Assembly: GCF_000426185.1 (NCBI RefSeq)
Contig: NZ_KE384506.1
Coordinates: 124,001-188,000 of the forward strand
DNA length: 64,000 nucleotides
Source: Cellulomonas sp. URHD0024
Lineage (GTDB): Bacteria > Actinomycetota > Actinomycetes > Actinomycetales > Cellulomonadaceae
Direction of reading: 5' to 3'
Shown: piece by piece, positions 10,796 to 19,198 of the stretch
Position numbering within the stretch: position 1 is the first letter of the stretch
Layout of the letters: each line of letters opens with the position of its first letter
Made by a program: the position numbers and the translations under genes
The notes under the pieces: generated by a model
Databases searched by the model: none
Told to the model about the DNA's origin: nothing
The model's input: only the letters and a program-made list of their open reading frames with translations

Positions 10796-11940
10796 GAGAC
10801 GAGACGATGGAAACGCTCAGCCCCCTGCACGACGAGCACGTCGCCCTCGGCGCCGCCCTGACCAGCTTCGCCGGGTGGCAGATGCCGCTGCGGTACACGT
10901 CCGACATCGCCGAGCACGTCGCGGTGCGCACGACCGCCGGGCTGTTCGACCTGTCGCACATGGGCGAGATCCGCATCGGCGGCCCGGACGCCGCGGCGTT
11001 CCTCGACTACGCCCTCGTCGGCAACCTGTCCGCCCTCCGGTTCCAGGGTGCGCGCTACACGATGATCTGCGCGGAGGACGGCGGGGTCGTCGACGACCTG
11101 ATCGTCTACCGCGACGAGCAGGACGCGTTCCTCGTCGTCGCGAACGCCTCGAACCACGAGGTCGTGCTCGACGAGCTGAGGCAGCGCGCGGCCCGGTTCG
11201 CCGACGTCACGGTCGAGGACCGCTCGCCGCAGACCGCCCTCATCGCGGTCCAGGGGCCGAAAGCGCTCGAGATCCTGAGGGCGACGGACGGGCTCGACGA
11301 GACCGGCGGCGACATCGGCGAGTCCAAGTACTACGCCTGCCTGCCGGCGACGTTCCAGGGCGAGCCCGTCCTGGTCGCTCGCACGGGTTACACCGGTGAG
11401 GACGGTTTCGAGTTCTTCCTCGACGCCGCGCGCGCGCCCGCGCTGTGGCGCGCCTTCCTCGCCGCGGGTGCCGACCACGGGCTCGTCCCGGCCGGTCTGT
11501 CCGCGCGCGACAGCCTGCGCCTCGAGGCCGGGATGCCGCTGTACGGCAACGAGCTGGACCGGTCGACGACCCCGCAGGACGCCGGTCTGGGCCGCGTGGT
11601 CAAGCTCGACAAGGTCACCGCGGACGGCGGACCGCTGCCCTTCGTCGGCCGCGCAGCCCTCGAGGCACGGGACGCCGCGACGCCCACCAAGGTGCTCGTC
11701 GGGCTCGAGGGACTCGGCCGCCGGGCCGCGCGGCACGGCTACCCGGTCACGCTTCCGGACGGATCGCCGGTCGGTGTCGTCACGTCCGGGGCGCCGTCCC
11801 CGACCCTCGGCCACCCGGTCGCGATGGCCTACGTGACCCCGGAAGTAGGCGCCCCAGGCACCGAACTTGCCGTTGACGTGCGCGGACGTCTCGAACCAGT
11901 TCGCGTCGTGCCCCTTCCCTTCTACCGCCGAGCCCGGTAA
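10792..11940 (+). CDS. gcvT: aminomethyltransferase, glycine cleavage T protein
   Basis: Transfers the methylene group from aminomethyl-lipoyl GcvH to tetrahydrofolate, releasing ammonia. 382 residues: GCV_T folate-binding domain ([51 protein letters not shown]) followed by the C-terminal barrel domain. Starts within the gcvP stop codon. Product 5,10-methylene-THF feeds metF/metE downstream. Confidence 0.97.
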
Positions 11941-11979
11941 ACCAAGCACTAGGGTTCGACCACCCTGACAGGAGCACCT

Positions 11980-12354
11980 ATGAGCACGGATCTGCCCATC
12001 GACCTGCACTACACCGTGGAGCACGAGTGGCTGCAGGACGGTTCGCCGTCGACCATCGGCATCACCGCGGTTGCCGCGGATGCGCTGGGCGACATCGTCT
12101 ACCTCGAGCTCCCGGCAGTCGGCGCAGAGCTCGTCGCGGGCGCTGTGGTGGGCGAGATCGAGTCGACCAAGTCGGTGTCTGAGCTGTTCTCCCCGGTCTC
12201 CGGGACCGTGATCGAGATCAACCAGTCGGCGATCGACGACCCCTCCGTCGTCAACTCAGACCCGTACGGTGCGGGCTGGCTCCTCAAGGTCGACGTCACG
12301 TCGACCGGACCGCTTCTCACGTCCGACGAGTACGCAGCGCAGAGCGCCGGCTGA
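11980..12354 (+). CDS. gcvH: glycine cleavage system H protein
   Basis: Lipoyl carrier shuttling the aminomethyl group between P, T and L proteins. 124 residues; lipoyl lysine is K64 in [12 protein letters not shown], with YTVEHEW at the N-terminus and [13 protein letters not shown] near residue 93. CAGGAG at 11969-11974 is the ribosome-binding site. 39 bp after gcvT; a TAGGGT box at 11952 could be a secondary promoter. The L subunit (lipoamide dehydrogenase) is not in this window. Confidence 0.97.
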   Translation: MSTDLPIDLHYTVEHEWLQDGSPSTIGITAVAADALGDIVYLELPAVGAELVAGAVVGEIESTKSVSELFSPVSGTVIEINQSAIDDPSVVNSDPYGAGWLLKVDVTSTGPLLTSDEYAAQSAG

Positions 12355-12634
12355 TCGTCGGCCGCACGGCCGGGTTACGCAGGTCGTCCCAATTGGCTGG
12401 CATTGTCCTAGCCCGTTCGGGTGAAACCTGGGTGCCCGCCACACGTTCGGCGTATCAGGGTGCCGATGCGACGTTCATTGTGAGTGGTTAGCGCGATCGG
12501 CATGTCGGGGGGGAACCCAACATGAAGAGTTGGCAGAAGTGGCGTCATGGCTCACGAACTGCCCTCTCTCATCCGGTACGCAGCCAAGAGCGTGACCCGG
12601 ACGTCCCGGGACACGCAGCACACCGGAGGACATC

Positions 12635-12868
12635 ATGAGCATGGTGGAGACGAGCAGGACCGTCGGAGTCTCGAACGACGCATTGACGCGTCGTGAGCGG
12701 GTCGTTCTGGCCGAGCTGGCCGAGGACGTGACTCTGGAGGAGATCGCCACGCGTCTCTTCGTCACGCGCAACACCGTGAAGTCCCAGGTGCGCAGCGTGT
12801 ACCGCAAGATCGGTGTCTCGACGCGCGCCGAAGCCGTCGCCTGGGCCGTGGCCCACGGGATCCGCTGA
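12635..12868 (+). CDS. stand-alone LuxR-type HTH regulator
   Basis: 77 residues consisting almost only of a GerE/LuxR C-terminal DNA-binding domain: LTRRERVVLAELAEDVTLEEIATRLFVTRNTVKSQVRSVYRKIGVSTRAEAV. No receiver, PAS or ligand-binding domain. ATG at 12635 follows GGAGGA at 12626-12631. Such single-domain proteins can act as regulators or antagonise full-length ones; the target is unknown. The 280 bp upstream (12355-12634) contains no gene, only a short CGGCCG-type palindrome after gcvH that may weakly terminate that operon. Confidence 0.85.
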   Translation: MSMVETSRTVGVSNDALTRRERVVLAELAEDVTLEEIATRLFVTRNTVKSQVRSVYRKIGVSTRAEAVAWAVAHGIR

Positions 12869-12947
12869 TTCCGCCCGCGACAGCTTGAGCAACCAGGCTG
12901 TCGCGTCCCTGCCCGCCCCGTAGACCGGGGCCTGGCAGACTCACCGC

Positions 12948-13379
12948 ATGAGCTCACCCGTACTCGTCGTCGCCGCCGCGATAGTGGACGATCTGGACGA
13001 CCCGCGTGAGTTGCTGGCCGCGCGACGTGCTGTCCCGGCCCGCTTGGCAGGCCGATGGGAGTTCCCCGGCGGCAAGGTCGACCCGGGTGAGCAGCCCGAG
13101 GACGCGCTGCACCGCGAGATCCGTGAGGAGCTCGGGGCGCGGATCGGGCTCGGGGACGAGCTCGTCGGGCCTGACGCAGGCGTGTGGCGCCTCTCGGACG
13201 AGTACGTGATGCGCATCTGGCTGGCCGAGGTGGTCGAGGGGACCCCGGAGCCGCTGCAGGAGCACGACGAGCTCCGATGGCTACCCGTCAGCCAGTGGCA
13301 CGACGTGCCCTGGTTGGACGCGGACATCCGCATCGTCGACGCGCTGCAGGCACACCTCAGCCAGGCCGGACACCGCTGA
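12948..13379 (+). CDS. Nudix hydrolase (MutT/CTP pyrophosphohydrolase type)
   Basis: 143 residues with an intact Nudix box starting at GGKVDPGEQPEDA and continuing to REIREELG, residues ~39-61, preceded by GRWEFPGG. This is the MutT-like arrangement used for 8-oxo-dGTP or (d)CTP pyrophosphohydrolases; the substrate cannot be fixed from sequence. No Shine-Dalgarno; CAGACT about 6 bases upstream suggests a leaderless mRNA. The last 23 bp overlap the convergent aminotransferase gene. Confidence 0.9.
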   Translation: MSSPVLVVAAAIVDDLDDPRELLAARRAVPARLAGRWEFPGGKVDPGEQPEDALHREIREELGARIGLGDELVGPDAGVWRLSDEYVMRIWLAEVVEGTPEPLQEHDELRWLPVSQWHDVPWLDADIRIVDALQAHLSQAGHR

Positions 13380-14496
13380 GCGCGGTGTGCAGTCGGGCGA
13401 CCGCCTCCGTGAGGATCGCCGACGACGTCGCGACGTTGAGCCGGACATGGCCCGCGCCCTCGACGCCGAACGTCGCGCCCGGATTCACCGCCAGACCTCC
13501 GTCGAGCAGCACGCGGGCCGGGTTGTCGGCGAACTCGGCGAGGTCCAGCCACGCGAAGTAGGTGGCCTCGGGCGGCTCCCAGGTCACCAGCGGCGCCAGC
13601 AGGCCACGCAGGAGCCTCCTGTTGTGCGCCAAGCCGGTGAGCACCTCGTCGAGGAAGGCGCCGCCCTCCGCGTACGCAGCCGTCTGCGCGACGGCGCCCA
13701 GGTGCATGACGCCGTCCGCGACGGGCTTGGCCAGGTCCGACACCTCCGTCGCTTCCGGGCCCGGGACAGCGACCGCCACCCGGAGGGCCGCCAGGTTGAA
13801 GGCCTTCGAGGCGGAGTGCAGGGCGATCGCGTCGGGGATGACCGTCGTGGCGGGGACGAAGCGGCTGCCCGACTCCGGGACGAGCGGTGCGTGGACCTCG
13901 TCGGAGACCACCCGGACCCCGTGCCGCGCGCTGACCACGCCGAGCGCAGCGAGCTCGTCGGCGGTGTGCAGGGTTCCCGTCGGGTTCTGGGGGTTGCACA
14001 GCAGGTACGCGGCACGGCTACCGTGCGTCTTCGCCCGGCCGAACGCGTGGTCGAGGGCGTCGAGGTCGAGGCGTCCGTCGGCGCCGAGCGGCGCGTGCAG
14101 GATGCGTCGGTCGGCGTGCTGCAGGAACTCCGTGAACGGCGGGTACACCGGCGGGCTGATGACGACGGCGTCGCCGGGGCCGGTGAGCAGGCGGACGACC
14201 TCGAGCAGTCCCACCATGACGTCGGCGGCCGTGCGCGTCCGCGCGACCGGGACGTCCCATCCCCACCGCTGCGCCGCGAAGCCGGCGAGCGCCTCGGCCA
14301 CCGAGTGGTCGTCGTCGCTCGGGTACCCGGTGTCGCCCCGGTGCATCGCGTCGTGCACGGCCCGGACGACAGGCTCGGCCTGCGGCACGTCCATCTCGGC
14401 GACGAACAACGGCAGCACGTCGGCCGGGTAGTGCCGCCACTTCATGCTGGTCCGCGTGCGGAGCTGGTCCAGGGTCAGGGAGTCGAAGATCGTCAC
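13357..14496 (-). CDS. PLP aminotransferase, MalY/PatB (C-S lyase) type
   Basis: 379-residue fold-type I PLP protein. The N-terminal pattern TSMKWRHYPADVLPLFVAEMDVPQAEP and DTGYPSDDDH is characteristic of MalY/PatB cystathionine beta-lyase-like proteins; the Schiff-base lysine is in LHSASKAFNLAALR. Likely a C-S beta-lyase acting on cystathionine or cysteine conjugates, plausible next to metE/metF, but aminotransferase activity cannot be excluded. GTG at 14496 follows a TACGGT box by 7 nt, so translation is probably leaderless. Confidence 0.88.
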   Translation of the reverse strand: MTIFDSLTLDQLRTRTSMKWRHYPADVLPLFVAEMDVPQAEPVVRAVHDAMHRGDTGYPSDDDHSVAEALAGFAAQRWGWDVPVARTRTAADVMVGLLEVVRLLTGPGDAVVISPPVYPPFTEFLQHADRRILHAPLGADGRLDLDALDHAFGRAKTHGSRAAYLLCNPQNPTGTLHTADELAALGVVSARHGVRVVSDEVHAPLVPESGSRFVPATTVIPDAIALHSASKAFNLAALRVAVAVPGPEATEVSDLAKPVADGVMHLGAVAQTAAYAEGGAFLDEVLTGLAHNRRLLRGLLAPLVTWEPPEATYFAWLDLAEFADNPARVLLDGGLAVNPGATFGVEGAGHVRLNVATSSAILTEAVARLHTALSGVRPG

Positions 14497-14503
14497 GTGG
14501 ACG

Positions 14504-14509
14504 ACCGTA
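14504..14509 (-). promoter_or_regulatory. -10 box of the aminotransferase gene (leaderless)
   Basis: Minus-strand TACGGT, seven bases before the GTG start. It sits immediately downstream of the metE terminator hairpin, so the two genes are separate transcripts. Confidence 0.45.
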
Positions 14510-14517
14510 GACGCACC

Positions 14518-14546
14518 GACGGCCCCGTCCACCGGACGGGGCCGTC
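14518..14546 (-). terminator. terminator hairpin after metE
   Basis: Perfect 13-bp stem GACGGCCCCGTCC / GGACGGGGCCGTC with a 3-base loop, 12 bases past the metE stop. No U-tract, as is common in high-GC actinobacteria. Confidence 0.75.
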
Positions 14547-14558
14547 GTCGTGCGGACG

Positions 14559-16880
14559 TCAGAGCGTCGCGCGGACCTTCTTCGTCGCCTCGATGATGTG
14601 CGTCAGCGACGGGGCGACCTCCTCGTAGCGACGGGTCTTCAGGCCGCAGTCCGGGTTGACCCAGAGCTGGTCCACCGCGATGGCCTTGACGGCCTCGGTG
14701 AGCAGCTCCTCGACCTCGGCCTCGCTGGGGACACGCGGCGAGTGGATGTCGTAGACGCCCGGGCCGACCGCACGCGGGTAGCCGGCCGCGGCGATGTCGC
14801 CGAGGATCTCCATCTTCGAGCGGGCCGCCTCGATGGACGTGACGTCGGCGTCCAGGCCGTCGATCGCGCCCATGATCTGGCCGAACTCGGAGTAGCAGAG
14901 GTGCGTGTGGATCTGCGTGTCCGCACGCACACCCGCCGTCGACAGGCGGAACGAGCGCACCGACCAGTTGAGGTAGGCGGCGTGGTCCTCGATGCGCAGG
15001 GGCAGCAGCTCGCGCAGCGCGGGCTCGTCCACCTGGATCACGGCGATGCCGGCTGCCTCGAGGTCCTGGATCTCGTCGCGCAGGGCGAGGCCGACCTGGT
15101 TGGCGGTGTCGCCGAGCGGCTGGTCGTCGCGCACGAACGACCACGCCAGGATGGTGACCGGGCCGGTGAGCATGCCCTTGACCGGCTTGGCGGTCAGCGA
15201 CTGCGTGTACGCCGTCCAGTCGACGGTGATCGGCTTGGGCCGGGAGACGTCGCCCCACAGGATCGACGGACGCGTGCAGCGCGAGCCGTAGGACTGGACC
15301 CAGCCGTTCTGCGTCACGGCGAACCCGTCGAGGTTCTCCGCGAAGTACTGGACCATGTCGTTGCGCTCGGGCTCGCCGTGCACCAGCACGTCGAAGCCGA
15401 TCTCTTCCTGCAGCTCCACGACGCGGCGGATCTCCGCCTTCATCTCGTCGTCGTACTGCGCCTCGGTGAGCTCGCCCTTGCCGAACGCGGCGCGCGCCTT
15501 GCGGATCTCGCCGGTCTGGGGGAAGGAGCCGATGGTCGTCGTCGGCAGCGGCGGCAGGTTCAGACGAGCAGCCTGGGCGGCCTTGCGCTCGTCGAACGGA
15601 CCGCGGTTGAACTCGTCCTCCGTCAGGGCGGCCGCGCGGTCGCGGACCGCGGGGACGACCACGCCGGGCGCGGTGCGACGGCTGTTCACGGCGTCCGTGG
15701 CCGTGAGCAGCTGCTCGTGGATGGCCTCGCGACCCTCCGTCAGACCCTCGGCCAGCGTGACGACCTCGGCGACCTTCTCGTCGGCGAACGCGAGCCAGCT
15801 CTTCAGCGTGGCGTCGAGCGACGGCTCGTCCGTCGTCGTGTGCGGGACGTGGAACAGCGACGTCGACGTGCCGACGGTGACTGCGGCGGCGCCGAGACCC
15901 TCCAGCTGCTCCAGGATCGCCAGCTTGGCGTCCAGGTCCGCGCGCCAGATGTTGTGGCCGTCGATCACGCCGGCGACCAGCGTCTTGGTCTCCAGGCCGG
16001 CAACCTTCTCGGTCGGGGCGTGCCCCTTCACCAGGTCGATGCCGATGGCCTCGACGTCGGTCGCCGCGAGCACGGGCAACGCCGCACCGAGGTCGCCGTA
16101 CGGCGCGGCGACGAGGATGGCGGGGCGGTCTGTCAGGTCCGTCGCCAGGGCGCGGTACGCCTCGATGACAGCCGCGAGCAGCTGCTCGGCCGGCACCTCG
16201 ATCGAGTCGGAGACGAGCGCCGGCTCCTCGAGCTGGACCCAGGTGGCACCCGCGGCGGCGAGGTCCTTCAGGAGCTCGGCGTAGACGGGCAGCAGGTCCT
16301 CCAGGCGGTCGATCGGCGCGAAGTCGTCGGGCGCACCCTCGGTCGCCTTGGCCAGCGCGAGGTAGGTGACCGGGCCGACGATGACCGGCCGAGTCAGCAC
16401 GCCGTCCGCCAGCGCCTCCTTGAACTCGCGCACCGGGCGGTCGCTCGCGTAGCGGAACGTCGTCTCCGGGCCGATCTCCGGGACCAGGTAGTGGTAGTTG
16501 GTGTCGAACCACTTGGTCATCTCGAGCGGCAGGTCGTCGCCGCGGCCACGTGCCACGGTCGAGTAGCCGGCCAGGTCGAGCGAACCGTCGGCGCCCACGA
16601 CGTCCGCGAAGCGGGCGGGCACGGCACCTACGACGGCCGTCGCGTCGAGCACGTGGTCGTAGAACGAGAACGCGCTCGGGATCGCCGGGACGTCCGTGGC
16701 CAGGCCGAGCTCGGCCAGGCGGGTCCGGGTCCGACGACGCAGGTCAGCGGCGACAGCCTCGACCTCGTCGGCGGTCGACTTGCCGGCCCAGAAGGACTCG
16801 ATCGCCTTCTTGAGCTCGCGACGCGGGCCGATCCGGGGGTAGCCGAGCACGGAGCCGGCGGGGAACGGGGTCTTGGTCAT
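14559..16880 (-). CDS. metE: cobalamin-independent methionine synthase MetE
   Basis: Transfers the methyl group of 5-methyl-THF-polyglutamate to homocysteine without B12. 773 residues, normal length. N-terminus LGYPRIGPRRELKKAIESFW is diagnostic. The zinc site in the C-terminal barrel is present: HTHLCYSEF (His and Cys ligands) and VNPDCGLKTR (Cys). DVLVHGEPERNDMVQYFAE is also conserved. The stop/start overlap with metF (4 bp) indicates a metF-metE operon. Confidence 0.98.
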   Translation of the reverse strand: MTKTPFPAGSVLGYPRIGPRRELKKAIESFWAGKSTADEVEAVAADLRRRTRTRLAELGLATDVPAIPSAFSFYDHVLDATAVVGAVPARFADVVGADGSLDLAGYSTVARGRGDDLPLEMTKWFDTNYHYLVPEIGPETTFRYASDRPVREFKEALADGVLTRPVIVGPVTYLALAKATEGAPDDFAPIDRLEDLLPVYAELLKDLAAAGATWVQLEEPALVSDSIEVPAEQLLAAVIEAYRALATDLTDRPAILVAAPYGDLGAALPVLAATDVEAIGIDLVKGHAPTEKVAGLETKTLVAGVIDGHNIWRADLDAKLAILEQLEGLGAAAVTVGTSTSLFHVPHTTTDEPSLDATLKSWLAFADEKVAEVVTLAEGLTEGREAIHEQLLTATDAVNSRRTAPGVVVPAVRDRAAALTEDEFNRGPFDERKAAQAARLNLPPLPTTTIGSFPQTGEIRKARAAFGKGELTEAQYDDEMKAEIRRVVELQEEIGFDVLVHGEPERNDMVQYFAENLDGFAVTQNGWVQSYGSRCTRPSILWGDVSRPKPITVDWTAYTQSLTAKPVKGMLTGPVTILAWSFVRDDQPLGDTANQVGLALRDEIQDLEAAGIAVIQVDEPALRELLPLRIEDHAAYLNWSVRSFRLSTAGVRADTQIHTHLCYSEFGQIMGAIDGLDADVTSIEAARSKMEILGDIAAAGYPRAVGPGVYDIHSPRVPSEAEVEELLTEAVKAIAVDQLWVNPDCGLKTRRYEEVAPSLTHIIEATKKVRATL

Positions 16881-17923
16881 GGTGTCAGTCCCTCGAGGGT
16901 CGGGCGGTGTGCCGTGACCTGCGGCCCGCTGGCCAGGTCGGGAGCTGTCCGAGCTCCGCCGTCGAGGTGTGCACCCTCGAGCAGGTCAAGTACGGCATGG
17001 TGCTGGTTGAACGTGTACAGGTGGACGCCGGGGGCACCGCCGTCCAGGACGCCGTTGACGAGGTCGACGCTCGCGCGGATTCCCCGGCGGTGGCGGTCGA
17101 GCTCGTCGTCGGCGGAGCCGAGCAGGTCGAACAGTCTCTCAGGCACCGGGACCCCGGTGAGCTCCTGCACGCGAAGGAGGCGGGCCGGGTCGGTGGTCGG
17201 GATGATGCCCGGGATGATCGGGATGGTCACGCCGGCGTCGCGGGCCTCCGCGACGATGCCGAGGTAGTCGTCGGCGTCGAAGAAGACCTGGGTGATGGCG
17301 AAGTCGGCGCCGGCCTCCTGCTTGGACAGCAGCGACGCGACGTCCTGAGCGCGCGTCCCGCCGGTGGCGTGGTTGCCGCGCGGGAAGGCCGCGACCGCGA
17401 CCGAGAGCGGACGGACGCGCGCGCGTACCGCCTGCGACGGGCTGTCGGCGCACCGCTGGGCCTCGATGTGGCGGAGCAGCTCGACCAGCTCACCGGCCGT
17501 CTGCAGGCCGTCGGGGTGCGCCGCCCAGTCCGTCTGGTCCACGGGCGGGTCGCCGCGCAGCGCCAGGAACGAGCGGACACCCTCGTCGAGGAACTCCTCG
17601 ACGATCGTGGCGATCTCCTCGCGGGAGGTGCCCACGCAGGTGAGGTGTGCGATGGGGTTGAGCGTCGTCTCCCGCAGCAGCCGGCTGACCAGCTGCCGGG
17701 TGGTGACGCGCGTCTTGCCCGAGGCCCCGTAGGTGACGGAGACGAAGTCGGGGTGCACCGCCTCGAGCGCCCGGACCGTGGCCCACAGGCGGGGTGCGGC
17801 GTCGGGGTTGCGCGGGGGGAACAGCTCGAAGGAGATGGTCGGCCGGTCGTTGGCCGTGTGCTGGCGCGCTGCGGGGGCGACGTGCAGCCCGGGCGCGCGG
17901 GGTTCCAACGCTGCGGCGCTCAC
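16877..17923 (-). CDS. metF: methylenetetrahydrofolate reductase MetF
   Basis: FAD enzyme reducing 5,10-methylene-THF to 5-methyl-THF, the MetE substrate. 348 residues, TIM barrel: ISFELFPPRNPDA with the catalytic Glu near residue 33, FVSVTYGASGKTR, HLTCVG, LALRGDPP and DFAITQVFFD. The first ~28 residues (APGLHVAPAARQHT) are extra relative to many MetF proteins. GTG start at 17923; an ISFELFPP-proximal start is not available. A structured leader of about 135 nt precedes it. Confidence 0.95.
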   Translation of the reverse strand: MSAAALEPRAPGLHVAPAARQHTANDRPTISFELFPPRNPDAAPRLWATVRALEAVHPDFVSVTYGASGKTRVTTRQLVSRLLRETTLNPIAHLTCVGTSREEIATIVEEFLDEGVRSFLALRGDPPVDQTDWAAHPDGLQTAGELVELLRHIEAQRCADSPSQAVRARVRPLSVAVAAFPRGNHATGGTRAQDVASLLSKQEAGADFAITQVFFDADDYLGIVAEARDAGVTIPIIPGIIPTTDPARLLRVQELTGVPVPERLFDLLGSADDELDRHRRGIRASVDLVNGVLDGGAPGVHLYTFNQHHAVLDLLEGAHLDGGARTAPDLASGPQVTAHRPTLEGLTP

Positions 17924-17969
17924 GGGAGCACTCGCAGCAGGGGTCGTGCGTCACGGCGGTCGGTCGGGG

Positions 17970-18055
17970 ACATCTGGTTCACTCCATCGAACCTGGCGGA
18001 AGCACCCACACCCATGTCGATGGGGGGTTGCTGCGGCGTCGTCGAGCCAGGTCTC
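17970..18055 (-). ncRNA. possible SAM-binding leader (SAM-I/SAM-IV-like) of metF-metE
   Basis: On the minus strand, an outer CCTGGC/GCCAGG pair (18046-18051 with 17992-17997) encloses GCAGCAACC, a CCCAT-CGAC-ATGGG hairpin (18011-18024) and GGGTGCTTCC; a GGTTC/GAACC hairpin (17976-17993) follows. The order GCAACC, P3 hairpin, GGTGC, P4 hairpin matches the core of SAM-I clan riboswitches, and the downstream genes make methionine. The P2/kink-turn region is not clearly recognisable and the P1 and P4 pairings share two bases, so this is tentative. Confidence 0.35.
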
Positions 18056-18149
18056 TCGGCCGCTCTGGATGGTAGCCGCGATGGTAGACCGCCGACCACA
18101 TGCTGGGCAACCATGCTCGATCGGTGAGACAAGATCGTCCGTGGGTGTG

Positions 18150-18365
18150 TCAGACCCTGCGACGTCCGCCGAGGGAGTTGTCGTCGCGCCCCTGGCGCTG
18201 GCTGGGGACGTCGAACCATCCCGTCGGCGACCCCGCGGGCACGAGCCGCAGGCCGTCCTCGACGGCGGCGAGGATCTCAGGGCCGGGGAGAGCCGTTCCG
18301 GTGAACGCCTCGGCCGCGGCGAGCACGTCGTCGTGCCGCCGATCGGGTTCGATTGCGTCTGCCAT
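18150..18365 (-). CDS. small hypothetical protein
   Basis: 71-residue acidic then arginine-rich product beginning MADAIEPDRRHDDVLAAAEA, with a helix-like DDVLAAAEAF and LPGPEILAAVEDGLRLVPAG segment. No family recognised. No convincing ribosome-binding site or -10 element, so the call rests on codon pattern and on filling the gap between metF and tag. Confidence 0.4.
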   Translation of the reverse strand: MADAIEPDRRHDDVLAAAEAFTGTALPGPEILAAVEDGLRLVPAGSPTGWFDVPSQRQGRDDNSLGGRRRV

Positions 18366-18568
18366 CCACGGCACGATAGTCGGCCGATTCTCACGGGCCG
18401 AGATGGCGCGTGGCGTGTCACCCGGCAGGAGTACGGATCTCACCCGTGGGTCACGGCACGTCCCGGCACGAGTCGTCACGAGGTTCACCGGAGGTATCCG
18501 GGCGTCCTGACTGGTCAGACGTCCAGCTGGATTCGTACACGCGCGCGACGAGGAGCCAGACGCGATGA

Positions 18569-19198
18569 CTATGCGCGACGAGCGGTCGGGCAGGTGGCGA
18601 GATGGTCGTCCACGACCCCGCAGGCCTGCATCGCCGCGTACGCCGTCGTGGGTCCGACGAACCGGAAGCCCAGCGACTTGAGCTCCTTGGCGAGCGCCTT
18701 GGACTCCGGCGTCATCGACGGGACGTCGCTCCAGCTCGCCGGCCGTACCCAACCCGTGCGGTCGGGGCGGTGTGACCACAGGACGTCGTCCAGGGAGCCG
18801 CCCCCCGCGTGCAGCGACCGCAGCGCGCGGCCGTTCGCGATGGTGGCCTCGATCTTGGCGAGGTTGCGGACGATCCCGGCGTCGGCCATCAGGCGGGCCA
18901 CGTCGGCGTCGCCGAACTCGGCCACGACCTCCGGGTCGAAGTCCGCGAAGGCGGTCCGGAACGCGGGGCGCTTGCGCAGCACCGTGATCCACGCGAGCCC
19001 GGACTGGAAGCCCTCCAGAGCGATGCGCTCGAAGAGCACGCGCTCGTCGTGCACCGGGCGCCCCCACTCCTCGTCGTGGTACTGCTCGTAGAGGGGGTTG
19101 CCGTCGCCGAAGCACCGGCCGTCCGTGCCGGTCGCCACAGGGACAGCCGGCACAGAGGCGGGCGGGGCTGGGTCGGGCGGGGTGTCGATGATCGTCAT
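18569..19198 (-). CDS. tag: DNA-3-methyladenine glycosylase I
   Basis: Removes 3-methyladenine from alkylated DNA. 209 residues: a ~25-residue Pro/Ala-rich tail, then CFGDGNPLYEQYHDEEWGRPVHDERVLFE, LEGFQSGLAWITVLRKR, SKALAKELKSLGFRFVGPTTAYAAMQACGVVDDH, all Tag signatures including the aromatic and Glu pocket residues. C-terminal zinc Cys/His (DDHLATC) is present. ATG at 19196-19198 overlaps the TetR stop, so it is co-transcribed with the regulator. Confidence 0.95.
   Translation of the reverse strand: MTIIDTPPDPAPPASVPAVPVATGTDGRCFGDGNPLYEQYHDEEWGRPVHDERVLFERIALEGFQSGLAWITVLRKRPAFRTAFADFDPEVVAEFGDADVARLMADAGIVRNLAKIEATIANGRALRSLHAGGGSLDDVLWSHRPDRTGWVRPASWSDVPSMTPESKALAKELKSLGFRFVGPTTAYAAMQACGVVDDHLATCPTARRA

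Noticed and set aside
13357-16512. 1051-residue minus-strand frame
   Set aside because: Only the last ~379 residues (MalY-type enzyme) are real; the rest is an out-of-frame reading of metE.
14550-17267. 905-residue plus-strand frame opposite metE/metF
   Set aside because: Antisense shadow with repetitive Arg/Asp/Gln/Val content.
17924-18120. Cobalamin riboswitch for metE
   Set aside because: A GAGACCTGGC stretch loosely resembles the B12 box, but the upstream conserved cobalamin elements are missing; the SAM-like order fits better.
17951-18421. 156-residue minus-strand frame upstream of metF
   Set aside because: Random-looking composition and it runs through the structured metF leader.
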